Shown here: positions 24,734 to 34,917 of the stretch, piece after piece | Layout: the number at the start of each line of letters is the position of its first letter | Position numbering within the stretch: the stretch's first letter is position 1 | Assembly: GCF_024362695.1 (NCBI RefSeq) | Contig: NC_065425.1 | Location: 4,717,001-4,781,000, forward strand | Reading direction: 5' to 3' | DNA: 64,000 nt | Origin: Pectinophora gossypiella | Taxonomy: Eukaryota; Arthropoda; Insecta; Lepidoptera; Gelechiidae | Program-made: the position numbers and the translations under genes | The notes under the pieces: model-generated | What the model was told of the DNA's origin: nothing | Databases searched by the model: none | The model's input: only the letters and a program-made list of their open reading frames with translations

Positions 24734-25122
24734 TACATAAATAATAACATAATGTTTGCGTCATTCCGTACTCATTAAGTATTGTATAGAAATGCGTAAA
24801 TAATAATCCAAATTATCTTGTACAGGAAGCGTTGTTTTTTGCTGCTTCAAACTCATACAAAACCGATTACCTAGCATGGTAGGTAAAGGTGATCACACAC
24901 TGGGAGTATGCTCGCGAAATGAAAAAAAGAAACTTGTTGTTGAGTAGTTCCTTGCTGTAACACGTTTCGTTACTTTGAATAATTATTTCTTTGGAATATT
25001 TTAAAGCAACATATCTGATACAATAAAAACCTGATAAAATATAAACTAGCAAATAAGTTGATTATGGGAGAATTTAGTGGTTTACTGTTTCTCTACGGCA
25101 ATGGTGATGTATTTATAATTAA

Positions 25123-25373
25123 CTAGCGACCCGCCCCGGCTTTGCTCGGGTGCAATGCTGAGGAAAACATTAATTTACGACATCACATTAAAAACCTCAA
25201 AAATAACAGTATTTTTCCACTATTTAATGCTGTTATTATACATTATAAACCTTCCTCTTGAATCACTCTATCTATTAAAAAACCGCATCAAAATCCGTTG
25301 CGTACTTTTAAAGATTTAAGCGGACATAGGAATATAGCGATAGAAAAAGCGACTTTGTTTTATACTATGTAGT
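25123..25373 (-). mobile_element. Helitron-like non-autonomous element
   Basis: On the minus strand the 3' end reads cccgagcaaagccggggcgg, then gtcgctagtt. This is a GC-rich hairpin followed by CTAG and T, as expected for a Helitron terminus (hairpin, CTRR, insertion 5' to T). The opposite end, acatagtataaaacaaagtc (minus strand), is AT-rich. No Rep/helicase is encoded. Helitrons make no target-site duplication, and none is seen. Confidence 0.6.
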
Positions 25374-25629
25374 GCTAGTAATTTTTAATATGTGTGCGGA
25401 GCTGAAGTAAATTTAAATGAAATTGCACATAAAAGTTAAAAGTGGACTGTATTTAATAGGATTATATTTTATAGTTACATTTTGAATGATTACGCAAAGA
25501 GTTGAAAAGAAAGAGAGTTTTACAATCGCCATCTTGTGGTCGAATTAAAAACTTAAAACTAGTGTTGCCACATTATTTTATGTGAGGATTCGAACAATAT
25601 GTATCATTTACTTATCATGTGCAAGCGAA

Positions 25630-25785
25630 TAGGTGCTGGTCCCGGTTAGTGGCCGTAAAACACCTCCACTAACCCGCAATGGAACAGCAGCTTAGTGGAG
25701 TATGCTCCGTACGCCTTCCGACTAAGGGGACTGAGGGGTGACCTGTGCCCAGCAGTGGGACGACACAAGGCTATTTATGTTATGC
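25630..25785 (+). mobile_element. SINE-A variant B body
   Basis: It shares ggtcccggttagtggccgta, acacctccactaacccgcaa and gcccagcagtgggacg with 58573-58916. The head is absent. Confidence 0.6.
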
Positions 25786-26237
25786 AAGCGAGTGGGTGAC
25801 CGCCTTAATGGTAATACAAACACATTTCCATCATTATGTTTACTTTAAAGTAATGTTTTATTTATTTTCCTGACGTATTTATATATTATTCTCGTATTTA
25901 CACAGTCAGTTTGAAGTGTAACTTTGATTGACAATAAATGTACCTACTTGAATAATGTACTTGTCTGTGTGGTCCAAGACTTTACTTCAATCAATAAAAT
26001 ATTATTATCGTAACCGCCTCCGTGATGCATTGGTTAAGAGTTGCCGTTCATACTCCATATTCCTTATTCTTTTTTTATTATTATTATTATAAACAATTGC
26101 AAAGTACATTATCATGTTTAGTACAGTACATCACAAACTTAAAAAGTTTTACCGTGCACTGTAGAAAGGTTCTAGGATACAAATTAAAGCAAAATTAGGA
26201 GGTGTTTGCAGGAACCAGCAGGATTGTTATTAAACTT

Positions 26238-26490
26238 GCCTCTGCGGTCCAGTGGTTAAGCGTTAGGCTCACGATCCGGAGGAAATATCACAAAAATCAC
26301 TTTGTGAGCCCAGCCGGGTCTGCATGACAACCGCGCCGCGCGGCGCGAATTATGTTTCGACCAATAGCCGTTTGACGTTCATCTACGCAGATAGCATTCG
26401 TATCGTTCATTGGTCCAAGCGCTCGATATAATTCGCGCCGCGCGCTACGCGGTTGTCATGCAGACCCGGCTGGTTTGGTTAGGACTAGGG
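26238..26490 (+). mobile_element. SINE-A head interrupted by a MITE
   Basis: The head gcctctgcggtccagtggtt leads to atcacaaaaatcactttgtg, where a 160-bp palindromic MITE (26312-26471) intervenes. SINE sequence resumes as ggtttggttaggacta. The box B region appears deleted (ccggaggaaatatcac), so this copy probably lost its promoter. Confidence 0.65.
26312..26471. mobile_element. CpG-rich palindromic MITE inside SINE-A
   Basis: Ends agccgggtctgcatgacaac and gttgtcatgcagacccggct are exact inverted repeats. Complementarity continues into gcgcgcggcgcgaattat with small indels. The core is non-coding. Its position within a recognisable SINE shows that it is the younger insertion. Confidence 0.85.
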
Positions 26491-26734
26491 AATGCAATCC
26501 CGACTCGTGATCGCAAATTCGAGATAATGAAAAAAAAAGTTATGATGACTAAAAACGATGAAAACTGCTTGTTGCTAAAAACTGCATTTGAAGAAAACAA
26601 AAACCTTTATTCTTCAATAATACTAACTTTATAAGTAAGTTTTCTTTGGAAATCCGCATTCGGCTAATCCCGTCAATCTCGAATGGGATCTCGCCATATG
26701 CTTCGGGATTGATCCCGAAAAATTAGACGAGATA

Positions 26735-26800
26735 TCTCGAATAGCATGGAGAATGCTACACCGACAAGAGCGTAGCTCTTAAATTAGTGTGTAATACTTA
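26735..26800 (+). mobile_element. LINE 3' terminal block (RTE-like)
   Basis: catggagaatgctacaccga, then caagagcgtagctcttaaat, is the terminal block that follows a LINE-like frame at 30265-30400. Only this end is present. Confidence 0.5.
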
Positions 26801-27225
26801 TTATGTTGGTACCTACTCTACTAAACACGTATTAATATACAACATATTTATTTTCTATTTGTTTTTCCGTACCTAACAAGAAACTTAAACAAAAAAAATA
26901 TGACTCATGGTACAAATTACATAAAACAAATAAATATGTTTAAAAAATGACATTACACAGAAAGAATCGTTAAAAAACAAAGTTAATCAATTACGTTCTC
27001 TGCCCGGCCCGGTATTGACATAGCGCGGTGACGTGTTCAAACATTGCGAGGACGTCGAACCACACGTGCAAATAAAACATCAGCCAAATCCGGTCACAAG
27101 ACACACGAAGTGATTGCGGAACTATATCGTAATACACGAATAATAGAGTCGACAGGGAAATATTTGGAAACTAACAATTCATATACTACGGTTACGATAC
27201 GGTAAGGTCTTTTTATTAGATTTAT

Positions 27226-27520
27226 ATCTAAATATATAAAAGGAGAAACTGACTGACTGACATATCAACGCACAGCCTAAACGGCTAAACGTAGGCACTT
27301 GAAATTTGGAAAGGACGTAGCTTAGGTACAGTAGATGTGCACTAAAAAAGGAATTCCCGGAATTCCCGAGGAACGGGAATTAGCGGGAAAATTCTTTTGT
27401 ATGATAAATCTAAACCGTTTAAGTTAGACGCTTGAAATTTGATATGCACTCCCACACACTCAAAGATCTCTCTTTTATAACACGCCACGCGGATGCGCTA
27501 GTCGCGGGCATAAGCTAGTC
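27226..27520 (+). mobile_element. Helitron-like non-autonomous element
   Basis: It starts tctaaatatataaaaggaga and ends cgcggatgcgctagtcgcgg, then gcataagctagt. The 3' end is GC-rich and can form a short stem before CTAG and T, as Helitrons do. Two ttgaaattt-containing blocks are repeated inside. A related start, tctataatataaaagaagaa, stands alone near 21500. Confidence 0.5.
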
Positions 27521-27525
27521 TTATA

Positions 27526-27975
27526 TATTGTGGGTTGTGAGGTGGATTACCAACCACATCAACCCTTGTGTCAGGGTTACTCAATAGCCGCCAATGGCCC
27601 CTGACATGACTCAGGTAACGACTACTTACTTACATCAGTTCGAAGTAACCGGGACCAACGGCTTAACGTGCCTTCCGAAGCACGGATCATCTTACTTTCG
27701 GATAACCAGGTGATCAGCCTGTAATGTCCTAAGCAAACTAGGGATCACAAAGTAATTTTTGTGATATTCCCCACCGGGATTCGAACCCGGGACCTCCGAA
27801 TCGTGAGCCTAACGCTCAACCACTGGACCACGGAGGCCGTTTCGGGCCAGTCATACGTACGTGTAGAATTATATCCTTAACCCCTTTTGCAGGCAGAGAA
27901 AGAAATCCGTAGAGATGGTTAATCATCTTTAAGTTACTTTTTAATTTTAAAATTGTAATTTCTTTTAGTTAGTAA
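27526..27975 (+). mobile_element. Composite block: SINE-A (minus) joined to LINE 3' UTR (plus)
   Basis: 27526-27840 is a full SINE-A on the minus strand with exact box B (minus: cgggttcgaatcccgg) and box A. It is followed by tttcgggccagtcatacgta and LINE-type 3' UTR (gcaggcagagaaagaaatcc). The same two parts with the same junction occur inverted at 39177-39812, so the pair has been copied as one unit. Confidence 0.75.
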
Positions 27976-28444
27976 GTTTAGTTAGTAAGTAAATTTTCGA
28001 ATGCTTATATCTAGCGGATCATGTGATACTTAGAACATAAAACCTAACAACTGTTGGCAAAATCATGAATCTTATGCGAATACATGATTTGATTTGATTT
28101 TCTCACATAAATATACATAAACCCACGCCCGTAACAATGGGATAAGTATTCAATGAGGGACTTCCCAGGTTACGTTTCTCAATAACAAAATATAGATGGC
28201 GTTGTAAAGATTTTCCTTCGTTTAACCTTCTAACTTCATGGATAACAGATAATGCATCTTTTATCTTTGTTTTAGGGTATAAATGATGAATCTTTTTATT
28301 ACCGCCAGGCACAATTATATCTTCCACCCAGTATTATTCTGATTAAAACTAAGAGAAGCAATATAGGTAGCAACATAGTTGTTTACATAATGTAATCTAA
28401 ATTTCCAGCAACAATTATTTTTATATTTGATTGATGAATGTGGA

Positions 28445-28650
28445 GAAAGGAAGAGAAGGATCGGAGCAAATTCCTTTTTGATGCGAACAGCAAAGGACTG
28501 GAACTGTCTGCCGTCGTCTGTTTTCCCAACTCGTTATAATATGGGAGTCATCAAGGCTAGAGTGAATAGGCATTTGCTAGGTAAGCGAGATCTAACCTAG
28601 ACAACATCTTCAGTTCCCATCAGGTGAGATAGTGGTCAAACACGAGCCTA
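28445..28650 (+). mobile_element. LINE C-terminal reading-frame fragment
   Basis: From about 28490 the frame reads AKDWNCLPSSVFPTRYNMG, then VIKARVNRHLLGKRDLT and a stop at about 28599. This is the extreme C-terminus of a non-LTR retrotransposon polymerase: a WNxLP block followed by a basic amphipathic helix (KARVNRHLL). The downstream cagttcccatcaggtgagat is 3' UTR. Fewer than 40 codons are retained and the catalytic YxDD domain is absent. Relatives lie at 17033 and at 33770. It is a classic 5'-truncated copy; the clade cannot be settled from this much sequence. Confidence 0.65.
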
Positions 28651-29068
28651 TTTTATTTAAAAAATATAGAATTTTATGGTCTCTGCTTACCCCGGTGGGA
28701 AAAGGCGTGAGTTTATGTACATATGTATAGTTATATAGATTGTGTGACACGTTTCAATCATTATCGACTTGGTGATTTTATCAATAACGACGTGTTTGTG
28801 ATGTTAATGAATAAATTGAATGAAAAAGTTCTTGTAAGCACTAGAATAATTTCAATATTTGACTGCGACGTTGAAAATACGATTCTAAGTGCCCTTGGTA
28901 AACTTATCAAATACCACATAAGTTTTTATCAAATAAAGAATCATCTAAAGATTGTTGACATTTCTAACGTACCTTTATGTAAATGGTACAGATAAAAAAT
29001 TTAGAGGACTTTGCAAGATCAAAATGGAAGGCTTTACAGGTTATCAAAGTCAGTTTCAAAATTTTTGT

Positions 29069-29490
29069 ACAGTCATGAGCAATATAATGTACCCACTTTA
29101 GGACTCTGTCGCACTAACATATTTGACATTTAGTGCGACTTACAGTTCAACTCTGAGGAGCTCGGTGGCGCAGCGGTAAACGCGCTCGGTCTGCGATTGT
29201 TGAAGTTAAGCAACTTTCGCAAAGGCCGGTCATAGGATGGGTGACCACAAAAAAAAAGTTTTCATCTCGAGCTCCTCCGTGCTTCGGAAGGCACGTTAAG
29301 CCGTTGGTCCCGGCTGCATTAGCAGTCGTTAATAATTTGCACTGGGCCCGCGTGGTGGTTTAAAGCCCGATCTCCCTATCCGTCCATAGGGAAGGCCCGT
29401 GCACCAGCAGTGGGGACGTTAATGGGCTGACGATGATGATGATGACAGTTCAACTTGTCAAAAAGGTTAATGTGATATGGTACCGGCTTG
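29069..29490 (+). mobile_element. MITE K split by a SINE-C
   Basis: gtacagtcatgagcaatata at 29069 and the sequence up to 29152 match the uninterrupted MITE at 49129-49271. After the SINE-C insertion the MITE resumes as gtcaaaaaggttaatgtgat. It is cut off at ggtacc, where a SINE-E begins. Confidence 0.75.
29153..29444 (+). mobile_element. SINE-C with perfect 11-bp target-site duplication
   Basis: Head ggagctcggtggcgcagcgg (tRNA-type box A). Downstream are gttaagcaac at 29205 and ggatgggtgaccac at 29235, matching the order and spacing of the 5S rRNA internal promoter. Tail (GAT)n. The duplication acagttcaact lies at 29142-29152 and 29445-29455. The empty site can be seen in the related MITE at about 49200. 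Confidence 0.9.
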
Positions 29491-29695
29491 TTTCTCACAC
29501 GGGGAGCGCCGGTTCGTACCCCGGTACCGGACGTGCACCAATGAGTTATTAATTTATCTTTAGTGCAATTTTCATAAAGCTGTTGTTTTACCACTATAGA
29601 TGGCGGTATGGCTCACCACCTATCACGTTGGTCTAACAGAAATCTCGGTGAAGTGTGGATACTTAGTGCATCGTGCGATGGATGTATCTCTGACT
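29480..29695 (+). mobile_element. SINE-E, head slightly truncated
   Basis: gcgccggttcgtaccccggt is a degenerate box B. The body accaatgagttattaattta, then ctatcacgttggtctaacag and cgatggatgtatctctgac, matches 51757-51965. Confidence 0.65.
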
Positions 29696-29698
29696 AGA

Positions 29699-29800
29699 AT
29701 CATCATCTCCTTAGCGTTATTCCGTTTTTCACGGAGTCCACTTACCTAACCTGGAGATTTGACAGGTCCGGTTTTTAACCAGCCCATTTCTCGGAAATCT
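29699..29800 (-). mobile_element. SINE-D tail fragment
   Basis: atcatctccttagcgttatt, then cggagtccacttacctaacc and agatttgacaggtccgg, matches the SINE-D tail on the minus strand. Confidence 0.6.
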
Positions 29801-29892
29801 CTGACTACTCCAATTGCGATATAATCGTGAACTTATGTTATATTACAATCTGTTAGAATATATTCAACGGTTAGGATACGTATACACATTCA

Positions 29893-30025
29893 TAAACTCA
29901 CGCCTATTTCCCACCGGCGTAAGCAGAGACTATGGAATTCCATTAGCTTCGATCCTGACACACTTCCCATACTTCCTCCACATTCAGCGTTTCATAGACG
30001 CACGCGGGTCCAGAGAACGGTTAGG
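29893..30025 (+). mobile_element. Repeat family G fragment
   Basis: ctcacgcctatttcccaccg, then taagcagagactatggaatt and cgatcctgacacacttccc. This is the longest of the four copies; no promoter head is recognisable. Confidence 0.5.
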
Positions 30026-30264
30026 ATAATCTAAGAAAATGGGTATTTTAGCTTGTTGTAAAATTTGATTGCACACGTAAATATTTATCTAAAATAGGTG
30101 TCTAGCCACAACTAGCCACAAAATTCCAAAAATAACTACTCTTAAAAATAGATATTCAAATTACCTACTTTATATTCAAAATAAAACTGTTATCCACGTT
30201 TTTGCCTATTCATAGTTGTGGTTATCACCATACAAGACTTTACTGGAAAGAGGATTTGATTAAA

Positions 30265-30400
30265 AAAAAATGCTTAGAAAAGGACAGAGAGATTAAAGAA
30301 AAGGTGAACATCTTATAAGAAAGTGAAAGAATTGGCCTTTGATAGACAAGAATGGAGAATGCTACACCGACATGACTGTGGCTCTTAAATTAGTGATGAC
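30265..30400 (+). mobile_element. LINE C-terminal fragment (RTE-like)
   Basis: The reading frame ELAFDRQEWRMLHRHDCGS ends in a stop at about 30395, followed by gtgatgacg. The Asp-Arg-x-x-Trp-Arg-x-Leu-His-Arg block is a familiar C-terminal signature of RTE-type LINE proteins. The upstream part is frameshifted (the lysine-rich ggtgaacatcttataagaaa region has no open frame). The same 3' terminal block appears at 5392, 22365 and 26735. No catalytic domain is present; this is a 5'-truncated remnant just outside the outer element that starts at 30465. Confidence 0.6.
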
Positions 30401-31479
30401 GCTTAGAAAACACTTTCTAAAACTATTGTTAATAATAGTAATTCACTTTTAGTCTGGGTGCCCAAGTAGCAACCGATTGTCTTAAAAGAGAATTGTAGAT
30501 ATCTTGAAGGCAAGTAGACTAAATCAAGCCCTTGTCTTGGATAAGTCTAATATGTCTCCAAGATATCCCTCAAGATGTCTTGAAGATACAGTTTAGTAAA
30601 AGTGGGCACATACTTTAACTCTTATACAAGACAGACTTAAGACAACGTTAAGTCAGACTTAAACCCTACTTTAGACAATGTTCTTGCGTATTCTAAACTT
30701 AGAATTCTTGTAGTATCACTTAATACCAAAAATGTATACTTGAAGATATCTACAATACTTAGTTAAGACTATAGGATTGAATTGCACTGAGTCAATTGTA
30801 ACTTAACGAAGTAAAACTTCAGGTCATCTTTTTTTTAGAATATAATGGCGAACATTTACATTAACACAAGAAATGAAGTCTGTAAGAAAATGGCGTCTAA
30901 AATATTTGTTAAGTTGTTTTAACAAAAGGTTATTCTGCCGTTTCACATACAGGAAATTATAAACGCATGATTGTTTCTCGTGTAAAATCGATAGAAAGTG
31001 TTAAAAAACAGAAGGGCCTTTAATATACCAGAAAAATAATAATAAAATTTGGATTGATTATTCAGCAAATAAAAAAAATGGTGACATATAGTATAGAGAA
31101 ATTCATTTTCTATTAATATGTGACAGCTGAACGCAGTAATTGTTACTACAACAGAAATATTTATTAATTTACTTCAGTTTTTGACGATAATATTGTCAAA
31201 AAAATATTACATGTTTTCTTCCTGTAAGTGCAAAATGGCGTTAAGTAATATTTTTCTAAATGAAGTAAGACTTTAGAAACAATTGATTTCGTAAGAATCA
31301 GTTTAGAAAAGTAAAGTCAAGTTGCACTTCATCAAGTACTAGTTAAGATAAATTTTACTTCAATTGTCTAGGAGTATACCAACTTAAGACAAAAAGTATT
31401 TAGTGAATTCCTACTTAAAACTCTTATGTCTAAAGTGATCCTCTATTTTGATTTAGTAAAGTAATGTCGTAAAATCATG

Positions 31480-32200
31480 TTTGTTTATTTTGTGCCAGAA
31501 TCATCTATGTAACAAGTAACAATTAAAATCGGACAAGCTTTTAAAACCTATGGAAAGTATGTTTGTTTGAGAGGTAAGTTTTTCGACTCGTGGAAGATAA
31601 AAAATATTGTTATGCTGAGTTCTTACTTGGATAGGAATGTGATTTACTTAATTATTTAATATTTATCACAATTGGAACTAACAAACATTAACTCAATTTG
31701 CTAATGAGTCTCCGCGCATACATTCTCATAGGTACCTACATGGTTCGCTGACGCAAAGTAGGTACGATCACCGCGCTTCTAATTGCCAACGGAAACAATG
31801 TGATTATTGTAAAAATTAACGAGTATCCGTTGAATATTGTATATACGAAGAACCCTTGCAATTTGATTAACGTCGTGTGTGTGCGCGGTAGTTTCTAATC
31901 CCACCAAAAACATTATTGTTAAAAAAGGCGGCCCAATTCCCGATGACTTTATCAAGCTAAAAAAATAAAGGAATCGAATCTAATGCCCACTTTAAATGCA
32001 TTTAACCATACACAAAACTTAAAATAGATATGTTTTGTTTATGATTGTGAATAAAGCTTAGTTAAAAATAGGTACATTTTTAAAATTATTAAAAGAAAGA
32101 ATGAAAGAAGAAAGAAAAGTATCTAGACACGCGGTAGCGTATCAAGCCAAGTTCAAGAAATAGAACTGGCGAGCCGCACCGTGTGTAATATTACACGAAC
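31480..32200. other. Interior sequence without recognised feature
   Basis: AT-rich; I see no shared repeat or convincing reading frame. A purine-rich run of AAGAAAG units lies at 32090-32115. Confidence 0.4.
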
Positions 32201-32480
32201 CATTTGCAGCCACTTTTGACCCCCTCATAAATCAAAAACTATTTTACATAAACGTATCAAATTTGGCTCATATATTGAGACTTGTGAGATACATATAAGT
32301 GTTCTAAATTTCATAAGCTTATCTCAAACGGTTATTTAGATATTAATGTACAAAAATCCTCATTTTTATCATTGACTGACTGACTGACTGACTGACCTAT
32401 AAATCAAAACTCTAACCCAGTTCCAGATGATCCTAGAGAGTTAAAATTTGGTATGCAGATAGGTAATTAGATGAATATAA
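32201..32480 (+). repeat. Repeat-like region with (TGAC)n
   Basis: tttgcagccacttttgaccc, later (TGAC)5 near 32372-32396, then cctataaatcaaaactctaa. It looks like a fragment of a dispersed element, but no second copy occurs in this window. Confidence 0.35.
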
Positions 32481-33089
32481 AGGAAAAAATAAAAAAAACT
32501 GGCAAATTTTAAATAATTAGATTCTATTATGAACGCTTAACATAAATACCTAATTAGTGCCTGTACCTAACAATAGATGTAAGAATCAGTAAGTAATCAA
32601 AACTCATGACAGCCGGTCTTTTTGTGGTAGGTATGTGGATTAACTTAACATAACATACAATCACGCCTATATCGGGGTAGGCAGAGCACTAAGTGATCAT
32701 AAAACCACTTGATGCCACATTCGACAAGTACTTTAAGGGTAGGTAAGCAAGTTGGAACATGTGTTTAGCGGTGATAGGTTGTCAGCTTTTCGCCCACGAT
32801 TAGTGTTGGGTTCTTACCCGGAAAATTCCCGCGTTTTGGGAATTTTCCCAATTCTGAGGGAAAAAACCCGAAAAATTCCCATTTCAAGGGAAAATATTTT
32901 TTATCGCATATATTTGTATTAAAAGTAAGGATTTCCAACAACGATCATTTAAATGTATGCCTACTTATGCCCAATTTATGTTCTGTCGTAGTGTCGTATG
33001 AACTCTTAAAACTTAAATTCGTAATATCTTTTGAATGGAATGTTCGATTTTAATAATTCCGTGCAAAGATACCTACATATTATAGGATA

Positions 33090-33278
33090 TACTAAGTAAG
33101 ATGATCCGTGCTTCGGAAGGCACGTTATATAAGCCGTTGGTCCCTGTTACTACTTACTGATGTAAGTAAGTAGTCGTTACATGAGCCATGTCAGGGGACT
33201 TTGGCGGCTCAATAGTAACCCTGACACCAGGGTTGATGAGGTGGGTAATTCACCTCACAACCCACACGATAGAAGAAG
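33090..33278 (+). mobile_element. SINE-A, 5'-truncated
   Basis: It begins taagtaagatgatccgtgct and runs through cgttggtccctgttactact and accagggttgatgaggtggg to cacacgatagaag. The tRNA-like head is missing, a truncation typical of retroposition. Confidence 0.7.
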
Positions 33279-33582
33279 AAGAAGAATAGGATATACTGGG
33301 TGTTAGTGACATGGTAACGAAAACTTTGAGGGATGATTCAGACCATGATTCTGAGTTGATATCAAGTGTAATTTTCCGTCGCAAAAGCATGGAACTAAAA
33401 AAAAATAAAAAAATACAAAATATTACATGAATTTTCCGACAGGAAATTCCAATTGATATCAACTCAGAATCATAGCCTGAACCATCCTCCTCTGTATTCC
33501 TTATGTTGTCACTAATACCCATACCTAATTGTATGGCTACCTGTATGTACTTGTACGGGGTGTAAGTGACATCGTAACGAAT

Positions 33583-33672
33583 AAAGAAAGAAAGAAAGAA
33601 AGAAACGTTTATTATAAAGGGACACCACAGTAACAAATACAAAACAAATATATAATACAAATAATATATAGT
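33583..33672 (-). mobile_element. LINE 3' end with (TTTC)n tail
   Basis: On the minus strand, ctgtggtgtccctttataat leads into aaacgtttctttctttcttt. The same terminus is found at 54558-54610. It sits inside the MITE arm, splitting cgaata from ctgagagg. Confidence 0.65.
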
Positions 33673-33769
33673 ACTGAGAGGCATGATTAAGTTCATTATT
33701 CTGAGTTAATATGAATTGGAATTTTCCATCGCAAAAGTATATAATTGAAAATAATTACAAAACAAACTA

Positions 33770-33868
33770 AAAAGGGTGAATAGGCATTTTCTGGGTAAGC
33801 TCGTTCCAACGTCGATCTCTTCTTTTTGTGGAAGAACGAAGTCAAGAGCAAACCCATCTTAATTTAAA
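33770..33868 (+). mobile_element. LINE C-terminus and 3' tail fragment
   Basis: gggtgaataggcattttctg encodes RVNRHFLGK, the same C-terminal helix as at 28445. It is followed by agtcaagagcaaacccatct and an A-rich tail. Extreme 5' truncation, inserted in the second hairpin of the MITE. Confidence 0.65.
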
Positions 33869-33980
33869 AAAAAAAAACATGAATTTTGCGACGAAAAATT
33901 CCACTTGATATGAACTCAGAATCATGGTCTGAATCATCTCCGTCAGTATTCGTTACAATGTCACTAACATTCTGTATAGG

Positions 33981-34917
33981 ATGTTTTTGGCACGAGAGAA
34001 TGTCATAATCGAGGAGCAACATGGTTTTGTACCAAGGAGGTCAACAGTTACCAACTTATTCTGTTGCTTGGACACATGGACAAGAAATTGGGAGGCACGA
34101 ATACCTACAGATATTATTTACTTGGATTATGAAAAAGCTTTTTATCGAGTTCCTGTCACACGATTGATTGCTAAATTAGAGCTCTTTGTAATCAAGAGGC
34201 AATCTCTTGAAGTGGATTGAAGACTTCCTTGTCAAAGCGCACCTTCTCTGTGCGCATCGGAGAATCATACTCTGTTCCCAGAAAATCCTCAGCTGTGTGC
34301 CGCAGGGATCGGTGTTAGGACCAATTTTATTGAGTATCCACCTTACAGATCTTAAACATGTTATCATGTCTGATATATCACTCTTTGCAGATGACACGAA
34401 AATAATGGGGAATCCACTCACATATGTATAAACTAACGAGCTTAACGCTCTAACCACTAGACCACGCAGGCTGTTGTGTTGGGAATCCACTTATTAGCCA
34501 TAATATAATCCAAGTTGATCTGAATAGAGTAATTGCTTGGACCCGAGATTAGCTAATCACATTGAACGTGGACAAATTAAATGCACTGTGATTCGTGTTG
34601 ACAGTAACAACCCCTCATTGAGTTACACCATTGACTCAAAACCTCTAGAGTGTGTTAAAAAACAAAAGGACCTTGGCATAACGATAACACATAATCTAAA
34701 GTGAGACGAACAATTATTGGAATCACTAAGAAGACTAACTCCCTCCTATACATAATTAGAAAGCTTTTTACTATATAGATAAGGAATTGTTTCTTAGGCT
34801 TTACAAAACTTACGTGAGACCGCTGTTACAACATGGGTTTCAAATATGGAGACCTTACTATCGGAAGGACATTGCACTACTAGAGAGAGTCCAAAGAAGA
34901 GCAACAAAGATAGTGAC
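33981..34917 (+). pseudogene. Non-LTR retrotransposon reverse transcriptase, broken
   Basis: Three reading-frame pieces in order cover much of a LINE polymerase. The first (33981-34220) has EEQHGFVPRRSTVTNL and YLDYEKAFYRVP, which is RT motif A with its catalytic Asp. The second (34207-34431) has SCVPQGSVLGPILLSI and SLFADDTKIMG, the FADD catalytic pair. The third (34787-34918) has LYKTYVRPLLQHGFQIW, DIALLERVQRRATKIV, the thumb region. A frameshift lies near 34200, further disruptions follow 34500, and a SINE head interrupts it at 34421-34480. The motifs suit a CR1/jockey-like lineage; the endonuclease is missing. It is non-functional. Confidence 0.85.
34421..34480 (-). mobile_element. SINE-A head inserted in the RT pseudogene
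   Basis: cttaacgctctaaccactag, then accacgcaggctgt, is the tRNA-like box A region of SINE-A on the minus strand. The flanks gggaatccactca (34408-34420) and gggaatccactta (34481-34493) are a 13-bp target-site duplication with one change. Only about 40 bp of SINE survive. Confidence 0.7.

Larger units (their letters stand above)
33296..33977. mobile_element. Double-hairpin MITE disrupted by two LINE tails
   Basis: Ends actgggtgttagtgacatgg and caatgtcactaacattctgt are inverted, and both hairpins can be followed. The first insertion (33583-33672) and the second (about 33770-33868) enlarge it from about 450 to 682 bp. The 148-codon minus-strand frame at 33250-33696 is accidental. Confidence 0.75.

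Noticed and set aside
28723..28995. 90-codon frame as a possible host exon
   Set aside because: Plausible composition, but no recognisable domain, no splice evidence and repeats on both sides. Not supportable from sequence alone.
29200..29250. 5S rRNA gene
   Set aside because: Only the internal promoter-like blocks are present, inside a SINE with a tRNA-like 5' end and a (GAT)n tail. No full 5S sequence exists.
33250..33696. 148-codon minus-strand frame
   Set aside because: It crosses a MITE hairpin, a LINE tail and SINE sequence; an accidental fusion of repeats.
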